From contig CALUMH010000004.1 of NCBI GenBank assembly GCA_944321685.1, positions 58,538 through 122,537 on the forward strand: a stretch of 64,000 nucleotides of DNA. Direction: 5' to 3'. The translations under genes were made by a program, and so were the position numbers. The first letter of the stretch is position 1, and every line of letters starts with the position of its first letter. This document shows positions 28,387 to 37,478 of the stretch, in pieces. The notes beneath the pieces were generated by a model, which was not told where the DNA came from, did not search any database, and saw only the letters and a program-made list of their open reading frames with translations. Source of the stretch: an uncultured Muribaculaceae bacterium (GTDB taxonomy: Bacteria > Bacteroidota > Bacteroidia > Bacteroidales > Muribaculaceae).

Positions 28387-30447
28387 TCAGAAGAACCTGA
28401 TCATCATGTTTTCAACATCGGTTGCGTTACGCAAGATGTTGAGTGCTTGGTTCATTACCATTTGGTTACCACGAGTGCGTGCAAACTGTTGCGATGTTTC
28501 CATGTCGGTAAGTTCGCGCTTTGATTGCTCTTGATTCACGATTTGATATACGATTACCGATGTGTTGGCTTTGATGGGGCCTACCACGGTACCGGGTTGT
28601 GCGGTGGCAACGCTTGCCGTCAATTCCGATTCACCTGCACCGATTTTGCCGATGTAGTTTTGGCCGAAAGTTACTTGTGTGGTGTCAACCGTAACATCCA
28701 TCAACTTGGCATATCCGGCAATGTCGCTTGCCTTGCCTTGGTATTGGGCAATTAGAGCATCGCCTTTCTTGGCATTGCGGACCTCGGCTGTCAGTTCCAT
28801 GTTGACTTCGGGAGCCGAAGCGGGCATATATCCTTTTTCATACACCTTGTCGAGTGCGGCGACAATCATTTTGTCGTTGTTTTGCTTATCGAATATTGCC
28901 GATACTGCACCCGGTTCCACTTCAAAGAGCCATTTTACTACCTCGCGAGAGTTCTCAATGCCGTTAACTTGCGGGGTTGAAGAAGTTACGCGAGTGGGGA
29001 GGGCATTGTAACCGGCTTTTGCCGCATTCTGAACGAACAACTCGGTAGTAGGGTTTGCGGTGATGAATGCCTGCAAGCTGTCGCGCAAGTCTTCGGTGGT
29101 CTTTGTGCTGGGATATACCGTATAAGAGATTTGGGCTATATCATAAAGTTGCTTTTGCGGCTTCAATTCGTTTACTTTCACGAATATTGCTCCTTGTGCC
29201 GAGCGGTTAAGCGTGAAGTAGCCTTTGCCTGCGGCTTTGAACTTGGCAATTGTGGAGTCGGGTGCTCCCACGAGTGATTGCCATATGTTTTCCATGCCTT
29301 GAGTGCCTTGTATCTTTTGGATTTCGGCATATGCAGTGCCTGCGTTAAGCAGGTTGAGTACCGAGTCTTGCAAATTTGCGGCACCGGCAATGCTCATCAT
29401 GCTCACGTTTACCGAGTCAAGGCCCATTTCCTTGCCTAGCAACTTGGTGATAGTGTAGGTGTTTGACTGGAATTTGGGTGAGGTTACATCACCGATTGCT
29501 GCACGCGAGATGAAGTCGCGAACATCGTTTTGGCGAACATCGGTGAGGCGCACCTTACTTTCATTTATCACGAGGTCGCCATTATTGCGAATATCATCGA
29601 TGCCGGGGCTTGATACCAACTTGGTGTAAACTCCGTTGATGTTTTCTTGAGCCTGATTGAGGTCGGCAGTCGAGGGCGAGATATTTACGGCAATGATGTG
29701 AGCCGTGCGCATCTCTTCGGGTAACTTATACAATTCTTTCTGTTCGTTGTATTTTTGAGCTATTTCGCTGTCGCTCACAGGATAATCATCGTTTTTCAAA
29801 GTCGAGTAGTTAACCCTTGCATACGCTATGGTATTGGTGGTTGCGTTTTCCGAAGCCATTTCCTTCTTGTCGAGGTCGTTGGCTTGGATTGTACCCATGA
29901 TTAGGGCTTGCAGTTTCTCGTATTTCAAGGTTTGAACCATGTCGTCTTCGAGATCTATCCACAGATTTTTCATTTGTGCGACATCGGCATCGGTCATGCC
30001 GTATTTTGTCGGGTTGAAAATCATGTCGTGGAGTTCGGCCGGCGATTGCATACCTGCTTGCTGCACGAATTGCAATACTTGCGGGCGCACGTTTTTGCCC
30101 ACCATTGCATCGGAGAGTTCTTCGTCGGTTACGTCGATGTCGAGTGCGTCAAGTTCGTCGTTGAGCAGGATTTCCTGAATCATTTGCGACATTACCTGGC
30201 TTTGCAGCACGGCACCGTCGATTGAATTTTGTCCGCGAGCCTGCATTTCCTGACTTGCTTGTTCATAGCGATGCTGGAATTGCATTGCGTCGATTTTAGT
30301 GTTTCCCACCTTGGCCACGGTGTTCCCGTCACCAAAGAATGTTCTGCCCGAGTTGAGGAAGTCGGTCAAAATGAAGGCCAAAAGAGCCACGCCGATAACA
30401 ACCGTCAACAGGATTGCTTTGCTTCTAATCTTCTCTAAAGCTGCCAT
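28387..30447 (-). CDS. SurA/PpiD-like periplasmic foldase (peptidylprolyl isomerase)
   Basis: 686 residues. A single N-terminal anchor (AILLTVVIGVALLAFILTDF, about 10-29) precedes a SurA-N-type helical domain (FQHRYEQASQEMQARGQ ... QMIQEILLNDELDALDIDVTDEEL). A parvulin-like segment opens with EEMRTAHIIAV near 240 and a second similar unit lies in the C-terminal half. PpiD-like proteins assist folding of exported proteins at the inner membrane. Parvulin active-site residues are not clearly conserved, so chaperone activity may dominate. Confidence 0.87.
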   Translation of the reverse strand: MAALEKIRSKAILLTVVIGVALLAFILTDFLNSGRTFFGDGNTVAKVGNTKIDAMQFQHRYEQASQEMQARGQNSIDGAVLQSQVMSQMIQEILLNDELDALDIDVTDEELSDAMVGKNVRPQVLQFVQQAGMQSPAELHDMIFNPTKYGMTDADVAQMKNLWIDLEDDMVQTLKYEKLQALIMGTIQANDLDKKEMASENATTNTIAYARVNYSTLKNDDYPVSDSEIAQKYNEQKELYKLPEEMRTAHIIAVNISPSTADLNQAQENINGVYTKLVSSPGIDDIRNNGDLVINESKVRLTDVRQNDVRDFISRAAIGDVTSPKFQSNTYTITKLLGKEMGLDSVNVSMMSIAGAANLQDSVLNLLNAGTAYAEIQKIQGTQGMENIWQSLVGAPDSTIAKFKAAGKGYFTLNRSAQGAIFVKVNELKPQKQLYDIAQISYTVYPSTKTTEDLRDSLQAFITANPTTELFVQNAAKAGYNALPTRVTSSTPQVNGIENSREVVKWLFEVEPGAVSAIFDKQNNDKMIVAALDKVYEKGYMPASAPEVNMELTAEVRNAKKGDALIAQYQGKASDIAGYAKLMDVTVDTTQVTFGQNYIGKIGAGESELTASVATAQPGTVVGPIKANTSVIVYQIVNQEQSKRELTDMETSQQFARTRGNQMVMNQALNILRNATDVENMMIRFF

Positions 30448-30532
30448 TTAATGTTATGTTTTTTGTTATTTTCTTTCGATAATCATGTCCGGCACAGATT
30501 GCCGGGCAGGGTATATGCCCAATAAAAGCGCA

Positions 30533-30565
30533 CAAAGATACCAAATTTTTGTGTTTTTGCACAAA
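30533..30565 (-). promoter_or_regulatory. Promoter of the foldase gene
   Basis: Minus strand: TTTG (30562-30565), 21 bases, TATCTTTG (30533-30540), about 85 bases before the start codon. Confidence 0.65.
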
Positions 30566-30595
30566 AAGTACCCAAGTTTTTGCATTTTCAAGCAA

Positions 30596-30967
30596 TTACG
30601 AGCTTTTTTGACATGATTGTAACCCGGCTTTGACACGTTGTGGCAACTTCTGTCGCACGGTGTCGTATGAGATGGTTATCAATGTTTCTATTTGCCTGTC
30701 GGTGAGCTCGTTGTGCTCCAAATAGATGTCGTTCCAGTGACGTTTGTTCATGTGATATGCCGGACGCACTGCGTCATACCGCTCGCGTAATTCCATTCCC
30801 ATTTCGGGAGGCAGTTTGATGGCTATACGCGGTTCGGGGGCATCGAGTTGCAAGTGCATGAATACCTTGCCGCCAATTCTGAACACCACCCAGTCGTCGC
30901 CGAATGGCATATCTTCGGTGGCACTTGGCAGCGACAGTGCAAACAGCCGTGCTTGTTCTATATCCAT
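30596..30967 (-). CDS. MmcQ/YjbR family protein
   Basis: 123 residues, whole-length match in plan: ALSLPSATEDMPFGDDWVVFRIGGKVFMHL, then IAIKLPPEMGMELRERYDAVRPAYHMNKRHWNDI. The fold is of the CyaY-like/YjbR type with suggested DNA binding; function unproven. A minus-strand TAAATTTG (30991-30998) upstream shares the short divergent region with the epimerase gene. Confidence 0.92.
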   Translation of the reverse strand: MDIEQARLFALSLPSATEDMPFGDDWVVFRIGGKVFMHLQLDAPEPRIAIKLPPEMGMELRERYDAVRPAYHMNKRHWNDIYLEHNELTDRQIETLITISYDTVRQKLPQRVKAGLQSCQKSS

Positions 30968-31010
30968 TCCAATTGTGTTTTAAGGTGTGGCAAATTTAAG
31001 AAACTGTTTT

Positions 31011-31018
31011 TAATTTTG
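31011..31018 (+). promoter_or_regulatory. -7 box of the epimerase gene
   Basis: TAATTTTG 18 bases before the ATG at 31037. A minus-strand TAAATTTG (30991-30998) for the YjbR-type gene lies 12 bases away, so the two promoters overlap back to back. Confidence 0.45.
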
Positions 31019-31036
31019 CAGAAATAATTTCATGAT

Positions 31037-32053
31037 ATGGCAAAACGTGTACTTGTGACGGGGGCCGGAGGGTTTATAGGCGGCTTTATTGTCGCCGAAG
31101 CCTTGCGGCGCGGATACGAAACCTGGGCGGCGGTGCGTGCCACCACTTCGCGGCAATTCCTGCAAGATGAGCGCATCAGGTTTATCGAACTTGATTATTC
31201 CGACGGCGATGCCTTGTGCGGTCAAATAAAAGAAACTGTGAACCTGATGGGCGGACGTTGGGATTATGTGGTGCATAACCTCGGAGCCACCAAGTGTGTG
31301 AACTTCCTTGACTTTAACAGGGTGAATTATGAATATATGCGCACCCTCGTCGATGCCTTGCGCAATGCCGATGCCGTGCCCGACGCATTCTTGATGATGA
31401 GCAGCCTAAGCGTGATGGGGCCCGGCGACGAGAAAGGTTATAAGCCGTTTAATGCCAAAATGATACCATTGCCCGATACCCGTTATGGAGTGTCGAAACT
31501 GAAGGCAGAGACTTATGTGCAGACGTTACAAGGCTTTCCTTATATAATTTTCAGGGCTACAGGTGTATATGGACCTCATGAACGTGATTATTACATGATG
31601 ATGCGCTGCATAAAGGCCGGTTTTGATTTCAGCGTGGGGTTTAAAAAGCAATTGTTGACATTTATTTATGTGAAAGACCTTGCTTGTGCCATTTTTGATG
31701 CGCTTGAGAGCAATGCTACTCGCCGCAAGACCTACTTGATAGCTGAACCACGAAGTTACACGCAAAAGGAGTTCCGCCATATTGTGGCCGGAGCTTTGCG
31801 CAAGCGGTGGGTGTTGTCGGTGTGTTGCCCGTTGTGGGTGCTTTATGCGGTGTCGGCTGTTGCCGGGTTTATAGGCAAACTGACGTTGAAGCCGAGCACT
31901 CTTAACAGCGACAAATATAAAATAATGAAACAGCGCAACTGGTCGTGTGACACAACTGATGCCGTGCGCGATTTCAATTTTTCTCCTCGTTACGACCTTG
32001 AAAAAGGTGTGGCCGAGGCTGTTGCATGGTACAAGCAGGCCGGGTGGCTGTGA
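31037..32053 (+). CDS. NAD-dependent epimerase/dehydratase family protein
   Basis: 338 residues, extended SDR fold. VTGAGGFIGGFIVAEALRRG (about 6-25) is the nucleotide-binding glycine motif, VVHNLGATK follows, and YGVSKLKAE near 153 supplies the YxxxK catalytic pair; the preceding SSLSVMG gives Ser. RATGVYGPHERDY is typical of sugar epimerases. A hydrophobic stretch near 255-275 (LSVCCPLWVLYAVSAVAGFIG) is unusual for soluble SDRs and may attach it to the membrane. Substrate unknown. It ends nine bases from the convergent coiled-coil gene. Confidence 0.87.
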   Translation: MAKRVLVTGAGGFIGGFIVAEALRRGYETWAAVRATTSRQFLQDERIRFIELDYSDGDALCGQIKETVNLMGGRWDYVVHNLGATKCVNFLDFNRVNYEYMRTLVDALRNADAVPDAFLMMSSLSVMGPGDEKGYKPFNAKMIPLPDTRYGVSKLKAETYVQTLQGFPYIIFRATGVYGPHERDYYMMMRCIKAGFDFSVGFKKQLLTFIYVKDLACAIFDALESNATRRKTYLIAEPRSYTQKEFRHIVAGALRKRWVLSVCCPLWVLYAVSAVAGFIGKLTLKPSTLNSDKYKIMKQRNWSCDTTDAVRDFNFSPRYDLEKGVAEAVAWYKQAGWL

Positions 32054-32061
32054 AGCCGCCG

Positions 32062-32886
32062 TCAGATTGCGCCGTAGAGTTTCAGTAACACAATCACGAG
32101 AGCCGCAAGGGCTCCTATGGCTATGATGAGCGATGCGCGGCTTTCCTTGCTTGAACGGTCGATGAGTTGCGTTTCCATATTTTTTAATATGGAGTGGGTG
32201 CTGTTACGCATCACCATCACGTCTTTTGCTATCAGGTTAAGCCGGTCCTCGAATTCATGCAAGGCCGCTTGCACGGTGGTGGCAGCGGTATTGTCGATGG
32301 CAACGGAAGCCGGATTTGTGTTAACCTGTGGTGCGGCATTGCGTTCCTTGATTTTGCCTACTTCGGCCTTCAAGTCTTCGATGGCTGCATTGGTTCCTGC
32401 AAATGCTGCGGTGATATTCCTTTCGAGCGACATGATGTCGGCGGCGGTAGTGCCTGTGTGTCCTTCTTTGGGGTTCCCCAATGACTCGATGAGGGTTTTC
32501 AGCTCGGCTTGCCCGGTTATGATTGTTGCAATTGCGGTATTGTCGATGCTTTCGGCCTGAGGCAGGTTTTCTGCATTGGCCGGTTGGTCGGGTAAAAATT
32601 TAAGTTCGTTGATTTTTGCGTCGATTTTGTCGGCAAGCGATTGTAGCCGGTTGCCGGTTTCGTCGGCAATGGCTTTTTGGCTTTCCTGTGCCGTTGCGGT
32701 AAATTCTTTTACGGCATCGGTAAGCGAATTTATTGATTGTGCGTAATTGCTTAGCGCGCTGTTGATGTTGCTTGCGGATGCCACCACTTCTTCCACCTGC
32801 TTGCGTGCCGAGTCGATTTGTTCGAGCGATGCTTCGAGGCGGGACAGCGACTTTGTTATTTCTTGGATGTTATTTTCCGTTGCCAT
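32062..32886 (-). CDS. Coiled-coil tail-anchored membrane protein, unknown
   Basis: 274 residues. Most of it is predicted coiled coil (IQEITKSLSRLEASLEQID ... SIDNTAIATIITGQAELKTLIESL). A single hydrophobic helix (about 252-272, ASLIIAIGALAALVIVLLK) ends the protein with the short tail LYGAI, so it is tail-anchored with a cytoplasmic rod. No known domain is recognised. The start overlaps the end of the 1404-residue gene by 17 bases on the same strand, so the two are probably made together. It may tether its partner to the membrane; that is inference. Confidence 0.75.
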   Translation of the reverse strand: MATENNIQEITKSLSRLEASLEQIDSARKQVEEVVASASNINSALSNYAQSINSLTDAVKEFTATAQESQKAIADETGNRLQSLADKIDAKINELKFLPDQPANAENLPQAESIDNTAIATIITGQAELKTLIESLGNPKEGHTGTTAADIMSLERNITAAFAGTNAAIEDLKAEVGKIKERNAAPQVNTNPASVAIDNTAATTVQAALHEFEDRLNLIAKDVMVMRNSTHSILKNMETQLIDRSSKESRASLIIAIGALAALVIVLLKLYGAI

Positions 32887-35800
32887 ATTTTTTTATGAAA
32901 TTGTTCAACCATTCGTTGTGTATAGTCAGTTCTATTTCGAGTTCTTGTGCTTCGATCGAGTCGATTGTGACGGCAAGGGTGTCGTTGAAGCGCAGTAAAG
33001 GTTTTATTTCATCCCATTGGGATAAAAAGTCGGTTCCGCCGTTGCGGCGCAATAAGGCATATCCGTTGCGGTAGGCCTTTGCGACACGCCCTGCGAGCAT
33101 GGGCATTTGGTCATATCCCAGTGTTGCCATGCACAGTGCATCGAGAATGGATAATGTGCCGTTGGGCATTGCCGAGCGCATTAGTCGGCGCACGGCACCG
33201 TGTAATTGCAGTACCTTCCCGGTGTCTTCGGCAAAAGAACCGAGCAAACGTGCATACTTGGCAATGATTTCGAGCGATGATGCCTTGTCGCATTGTGTGT
33301 CGGCCGCCAGTGATGGGTATTCATCGCTGCCTTGCCGGTCCAGGTATGGAGAGTGGTAATAGCAGTGCAGGTAGTCTTTTATATATTCGTTTGCATCGGC
33401 AATATTGCTACCTGTCCGGCCGTATGCTGCCGTGAGGCACAAATCTTCAATGTCGGTCAGTGCCCTGTGCCGTGAAATATCGTGTTTGTGGTTGATGAAT
33501 TGCAACAATGCTTGCAGAGCATTCTCGGCTTCGTCATGGTCGGCATTGTTGCAGGCTTCCGATGCGATGTCTTCGGCACGATGCTGTGGCAGATGTCGCA
33601 TGAGCAACTGCAACAGCTTTCGGCAATAGCTTCCGAAAGGCTTGCCGGTAAGGCTAATCAGCACTGTGTTCCTGCCTTTATCGAACTTGAAATCGTCGAT
33701 AATTCCAAGTAATGCAAGCTGGTATAATGCATCGGTTGTGGTTATAAGGTCGTCAAGTCCTGAATTGTCGGAGGTTGGCAAAACCAAAAATTTTTTTTCG
33801 TCCGGCGATATTGCCGCAAGCAGGCCCGACAGGCCGTTGTATTTTTTATCACCGGTTTCCACGGGAATTTCTTTGAGCAGTTTGTCAAGCAATCTGCGCC
33901 TTTTTGCCATGTCGTGTTTGAACGTGTCGGTGGCAGGCATTGCAAGGTTGTAACCTTCGGCGAGCGATTCGGGCGAAGATGAGCCATCGGAGATCCCGTT
34001 TGCGGCAAGATATTCGTCATATAGATTTGCCGGTACCCATTGTGACGGCAAATTGGCGTTGCGGCTCATGCTGCATCGGCCGTTGTCTTTGCAATAGCTG
34101 CATAGGTGCGACATGAATATGTCGTTGTCGATAACGCAATTGGGGCGTAGCAGGTCGTTGGCCGCATTGAAAGTGTCGATGCGCAGTTGTGTAGAATCGA
34201 TGCCGAAGCTTTTGCACAAAGTTTCCAGCCGGTATGTAGGTATCATGTGTCCCTTTGCGGCTTCAAGTTCTTGTGGCAATCCGGGAGTGGTGTCATCGGC
34301 ATTCAGACGGCTCATGCTGTAGTGGGGTATGAATATCGACACCAACGACATTTTCCCGTCAAGTCCGCACAGGCTTGCAGTTGCCATTAATTGCTCTATC
34401 GAGCCGGGACGGCACAAGTCGATGGCAAATCTCACATTCGGCTTGTCGATGCAAGGCGTTGAAGGAGCTATCAACAACGGGTAACGGTTGTCGGCAAAGT
34501 TTTCAAGCCTTGTTTCGGGGTTGTCGCTGTCGTCATAGTCCGATGTGAAATATGATGTTGCCGTTCCCCCGGCCGATGATATTGCTTGTTCCACTTCTCT
34601 GCCATTGTTGCGCACGGTGAATATTATACCGCAATGTTCGTATTCATTTTTTGGTTCGAGGTAATTGTCGGGCATTGGGGTTGAAATCGCGGTGCTTGTA
34701 CAACCAGTACGTTCGGCGAAGTTGCCGTTGATGCGCATCAGTGCGTCGGTGGCTTGCAGTCGTCGCAGCAACATGGGCAGTCGTCGCAGGTATTCGCCCA
34801 AGAATGCCAATTTGGATTGTTGTATTGCATCAAAGTCGTCGATACGGTCGGGATGGGTGTCTATTCTTTCCACCACGAATTGTACTTGGCAACGGTCGGC
34901 CATGCACGGTGTGATTGAGTTGTTGCCGTTCCTGCCCGGTGCCGATCCGGGGGAGATGGTTGCAACAATGTCGGCAGTGACATCATCGGGCATTATCCGG
35001 GAGAAGGCAATCACATTCACGTGGCCGGCATTCCCGTCGAGGCAATGCCAGGCCGCCGACACCGACTGTGCGTGCATGGCATTGAACCGGTCGCTGCTCC
35101 ACATAGATGCGGCATCGGCTTCACATAACACAAAGTGTGAGCAATGCACATGCCTGTCGCCCAGTGATGAAAACCGTTGCTGCAAGTCATTGTCGAGCAT
35201 AAGGCTCGACTCTATGCAAATCATTTTGCATTGGGAATTTTCGATTTTCGTCCATGCGGCGTCAAGTGCGTTTCGGTCCATGTGGCTGTGCATGGCAATA
35301 CTGCTTATTCCGGCATTTTGCAGGTTGCGGCATCGGGCCAGTGCCGTTTGCCACGAGGCCGACGCTATGATTGCCGGTCCCGGTTGCAGCATTGTTGCGA
35401 GTGTGAGTATGGCGGTTTCGTGGGCAATGTCGTTGGTGGCGATATGCACCGGTTTGCCCGACAGAATGGTTTCTAACGGTTGTATCCGGTCGTTGGCAAT
35501 GCTTTTTGTGAATCGGAACAGCAGCCCCAGGAAATATTCTATGTTGGCTGTATGGCTGCCTGTGGCGTCGTATGTTATATGTCGGCTTGTGTATATGTCT
35601 CCGTCGGGCATAGTGCGGCCTTTCGTGGAAAACAGGCTGAAGATGCATCCGTTTTTGGCTTGCACTTTGGGGAGTGAAAAGTTTTTACGGTCGCACCGGC
35701 CTATCGATGTCTCGATTACAAGGTCGTATTTGCGCCTAAGGTGTTGCCGTTGCAGGCTTGTCGATGGCGCGTAACCAAGGTGCAGCGGAGATGACAAGTA

Positions 35801-37084
35801 TTGCTCGGTGGATATAATGTCGAGGCGTATTTGCGGCAACTTCAGGTGCTTGTATTCGGTTGTCAATTCCGACAGATTGGCAAACAGTTCTTCGAGGTCT
35901 CGTACGGCAATGGCCCCGCACGGCACATCGTGTTCAATTACAAGTATGTTCCAGTATCCTGCATTTATGTCGAGCCTGCCTGTCAGCATGGCTTCGATGG
36001 CGGTTTTGTGTATGCGTGCAACTTCGATTGGGGTGAATGCCATTTGGTTTATGGCAGTGTTTTTGCCTGTGCCGCGTGTAAGGCATTGTAGCAATTCACG
36101 CCCGATGGCTTTTTCCATGTTGCTTTCATAGTGCAGGCGATGGTGGTGCGTGCGGTGTGTGAGGCCGAAGAATACCGAGAACGACTGTTCCAGCCCCGGC
36201 GAAGCAAGCGTGGGCAGCCCGCGTGATACCATGTTGGAAGCGGTGGCAAGCAACGGTTGCAGGTCGTCGCTTATTTCAGCCGTCGCGTAAAACGGGCTGT
36301 AAGCCTCGAAACCTGCCCAGCGCGACATTTGCTGCACGGCACGTGGATTGTCGGCCACGCAGTCGAGCATATAAGCCGCCGCCAAAAGTGTCGGCGGTGG
36401 CAATTCGTGTTTCAATGTATCGGCACATTTGGCATCGAGTGTGAATGCGAAAATATTTTTGTCGCCGGTATCGTCGTGCTGTAATTTCACTTCTTTGGCC
36501 GCATCGCCTAAGTAATTGATGAGTGCAATTGTGCGGCGGTCGGTGTGGAAATTGTGCAGGTTGCAGCCTGCCACCAAGTTAATTCCGTCGGTATTGGTTG
36601 ACAGCCTTGATATGAAATTTTTGATGTCGAGTCCGTCGCAGTAGGGCAGGTGGTTGAATATATGCAACACGGTACCGCTGGCAAATCGCAAATTATCGCC
36701 TATCACATCGGCAGGCGTTTTGTTGACGGCCCTTACCTCATCGATGCCGCAAGCTGCTTTTACGGCTTCTGTGGCTCGTTCAAGTGCGTCTTGTGATTGC
36801 TCTATTAATTTTACGGCCTTGATGGTGGTTCCGGGATATTTTTTATGCAGATAGCTGTTGAGGCAAATTGTCGAAGCCCCGTCGCCGCAGTTCCAGTCGA
36901 TTACATTGATTGCCCCGGTGAAGTATTTCGGGTCGATGAGATCGAATGCGGTGATTATGCAATTGCCGGCTGCGCATGGCTCATCGCCCGCAAAGTTGTC
37001 TGTGGTAGATTTCTTTACGGGAGCATCGGACATTTCGCTTGAAATGCCGCTGTCTTTAGCTGATAGCGACTTTAATATATCCAT
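32870..37084 (-). CDS. Giant protein: methyltransferase-like domain plus degenerate RecQ-like helicase
   Basis: 1404 residues, one open frame. Residues about 40-220 look like a class I methyltransferase fold (VIDWNCGDGAS near 61-71). Residues about 516-720 align in plan with RecQ domain 1, but the Walker A slot reads HIATNDIAHETA (547-558), without a GKS/T, and the DEAH slot reads LCEADAASMW (653-662). Residues about 817-925 follow RecQ domain 2 (CGIIFTVRNNGREVEQAI, then IDKPNVRFAIDL), while motif VI reads ATASLCGLDG instead of QxxGRxGRDG, so the arginine fingers are gone. A cysteine set (983, 995, 998, 1004) recalls the RecQ zinc site. Helicase activity is very unlikely. No frameshift or stop is seen, so the protein appears maintained. 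Function unknown. Confidence 0.75.
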   Translation of the reverse strand: MDILKSLSAKDSGISSEMSDAPVKKSTTDNFAGDEPCAAGNCIITAFDLIDPKYFTGAINVIDWNCGDGASTICLNSYLHKKYPGTTIKAVKLIEQSQDALERATEAVKAACGIDEVRAVNKTPADVIGDNLRFASGTVLHIFNHLPYCDGLDIKNFISRLSTNTDGINLVAGCNLHNFHTDRRTIALINYLGDAAKEVKLQHDDTGDKNIFAFTLDAKCADTLKHELPPPTLLAAAYMLDCVADNPRAVQQMSRWAGFEAYSPFYATAEISDDLQPLLATASNMVSRGLPTLASPGLEQSFSVFFGLTHRTHHHRLHYESNMEKAIGRELLQCLTRGTGKNTAINQMAFTPIEVARIHKTAIEAMLTGRLDINAGYWNILVIEHDVPCGAIAVRDLEELFANLSELTTEYKHLKLPQIRLDIISTEQYLSSPLHLGYAPSTSLQRQHLRRKYDLVIETSIGRCDRKNFSLPKVQAKNGCIFSLFSTKGRTMPDGDIYTSRHITYDATGSHTANIEYFLGLLFRFTKSIANDRIQPLETILSGKPVHIATNDIAHETAILTLATMLQPGPAIIASASWQTALARCRNLQNAGISSIAMHSHMDRNALDAAWTKIENSQCKMICIESSLMLDNDLQQRFSSLGDRHVHCSHFVLCEADAASMWSSDRFNAMHAQSVSAAWHCLDGNAGHVNVIAFSRIMPDDVTADIVATISPGSAPGRNGNNSITPCMADRCQVQFVVERIDTHPDRIDDFDAIQQSKLAFLGEYLRRLPMLLRRLQATDALMRINGNFAERTGCTSTAISTPMPDNYLEPKNEYEHCGIIFTVRNNGREVEQAISSAGGTATSYFTSDYDDSDNPETRLENFADNRYPLLIAPSTPCIDKPNVRFAIDLCRPGSIEQLMATASLCGLDGKMSLVSIFIPHYSMSRLNADDTTPGLPQELEAAKGHMIPTYRLETLCKSFGIDSTQLRIDTFNAANDLLRPNCVIDNDIFMSHLCSYCKDNGRCSMSRNANLPSQWVPANLYDEYLAANGISDGSSSPESLAEGYNLAMPATDTFKHDMAKRRRLLDKLLKEIPVETGDKKYNGLSGLLAAISPDEKKFLVLPTSDNSGLDDLITTTDALYQLALLGIIDDFKFDKGRNTVLISLTGKPFGSYCRKLLQLLMRHLPQHRAEDIASEACNNADHDEAENALQALLQFINHKHDISRHRALTDIEDLCLTAAYGRTGSNIADANEYIKDYLHCYYHSPYLDRQGSDEYPSLAADTQCDKASSLEIIAKYARLLGSFAEDTGKVLQLHGAVRRLMRSAMPNGTLSILDALCMATLGYDQMPMLAGRVAKAYRNGYALLRRNGGTDFLSQWDEIKPLLRFNDTLAVTIDSIEAQELEIELTIHNEWLNNFIKKYGNGK

Positions 37085-37172
37085 CGGCAGGTGGTAGCAT
37101 TAGTAATAAACCACGTGTGCCACACGCATTTATTAGTAGTATGCAAGTAGGTTTGTGTAGTAGTATTCAAGA

Positions 37173-37203
37173 CAAAAATATACAAATTGGATATAAAATA
37201 CAA
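37173..37203 (-). promoter_or_regulatory. Promoter of the pseudo-helicase operon
   Basis: Minus strand: TTG (37201-37203), 20 bases, TATTTTTG (37173-37180). It implies a leader of about 80 bases. Confidence 0.55.
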
Positions 37204-37397
37204 GCCTTGTTTGACACTTTTTGCCAAAATAGGCTCAAAACACGGGGCGGCGGGGTGTGGTGAAGACTCCACAGAATGCGAAATGTGGTATCCGAACGGA
37301 ATGAAAATGCGAAAAATAAAACAATTGCAATGTGTAACTGTGTGGGTGGTATGGTGTTAGGTTGTTCCCTGCCGGGATAATCCTTTTTTAATCGGGA

Positions 37398-37424
37398 AGA
37401 AGACTGTTTTCTGTCTTCTTTTTT
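37398..37424 (+). terminator. Possible small terminator upstream of the hybrid kinase gene
   Basis: AAGAAGAC pairs with GTCTTCTT around a short loop and runs into T residues. It directly precedes the TACTTTTG box, so it may insulate that promoter from read-through. Confidence 0.35.
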
Positions 37425-37478
37425 GTACTTTTGTGTACATTTGATTGTAAGGGATGTGTAATTGATTGAAGAAAATAT

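Larger units (their letters stand above)
37085..37478. other. Divergent intergenic region between the pseudo-helicase and pseudo-kinase genes
   Basis: 394 bases. It holds a minus-strand promoter (37173-37203), a plus-strand -7 box TACTTTTG (37426-37433), a small GAAGAAGAC/GTCTTCTTT hairpin with T-run (37396-37424), and in the minus-strand leader an imperfect hairpin containing CGTGTG-GC-CACACG (about 37113-37126). No gene is supported inside. Confidence 0.6.
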
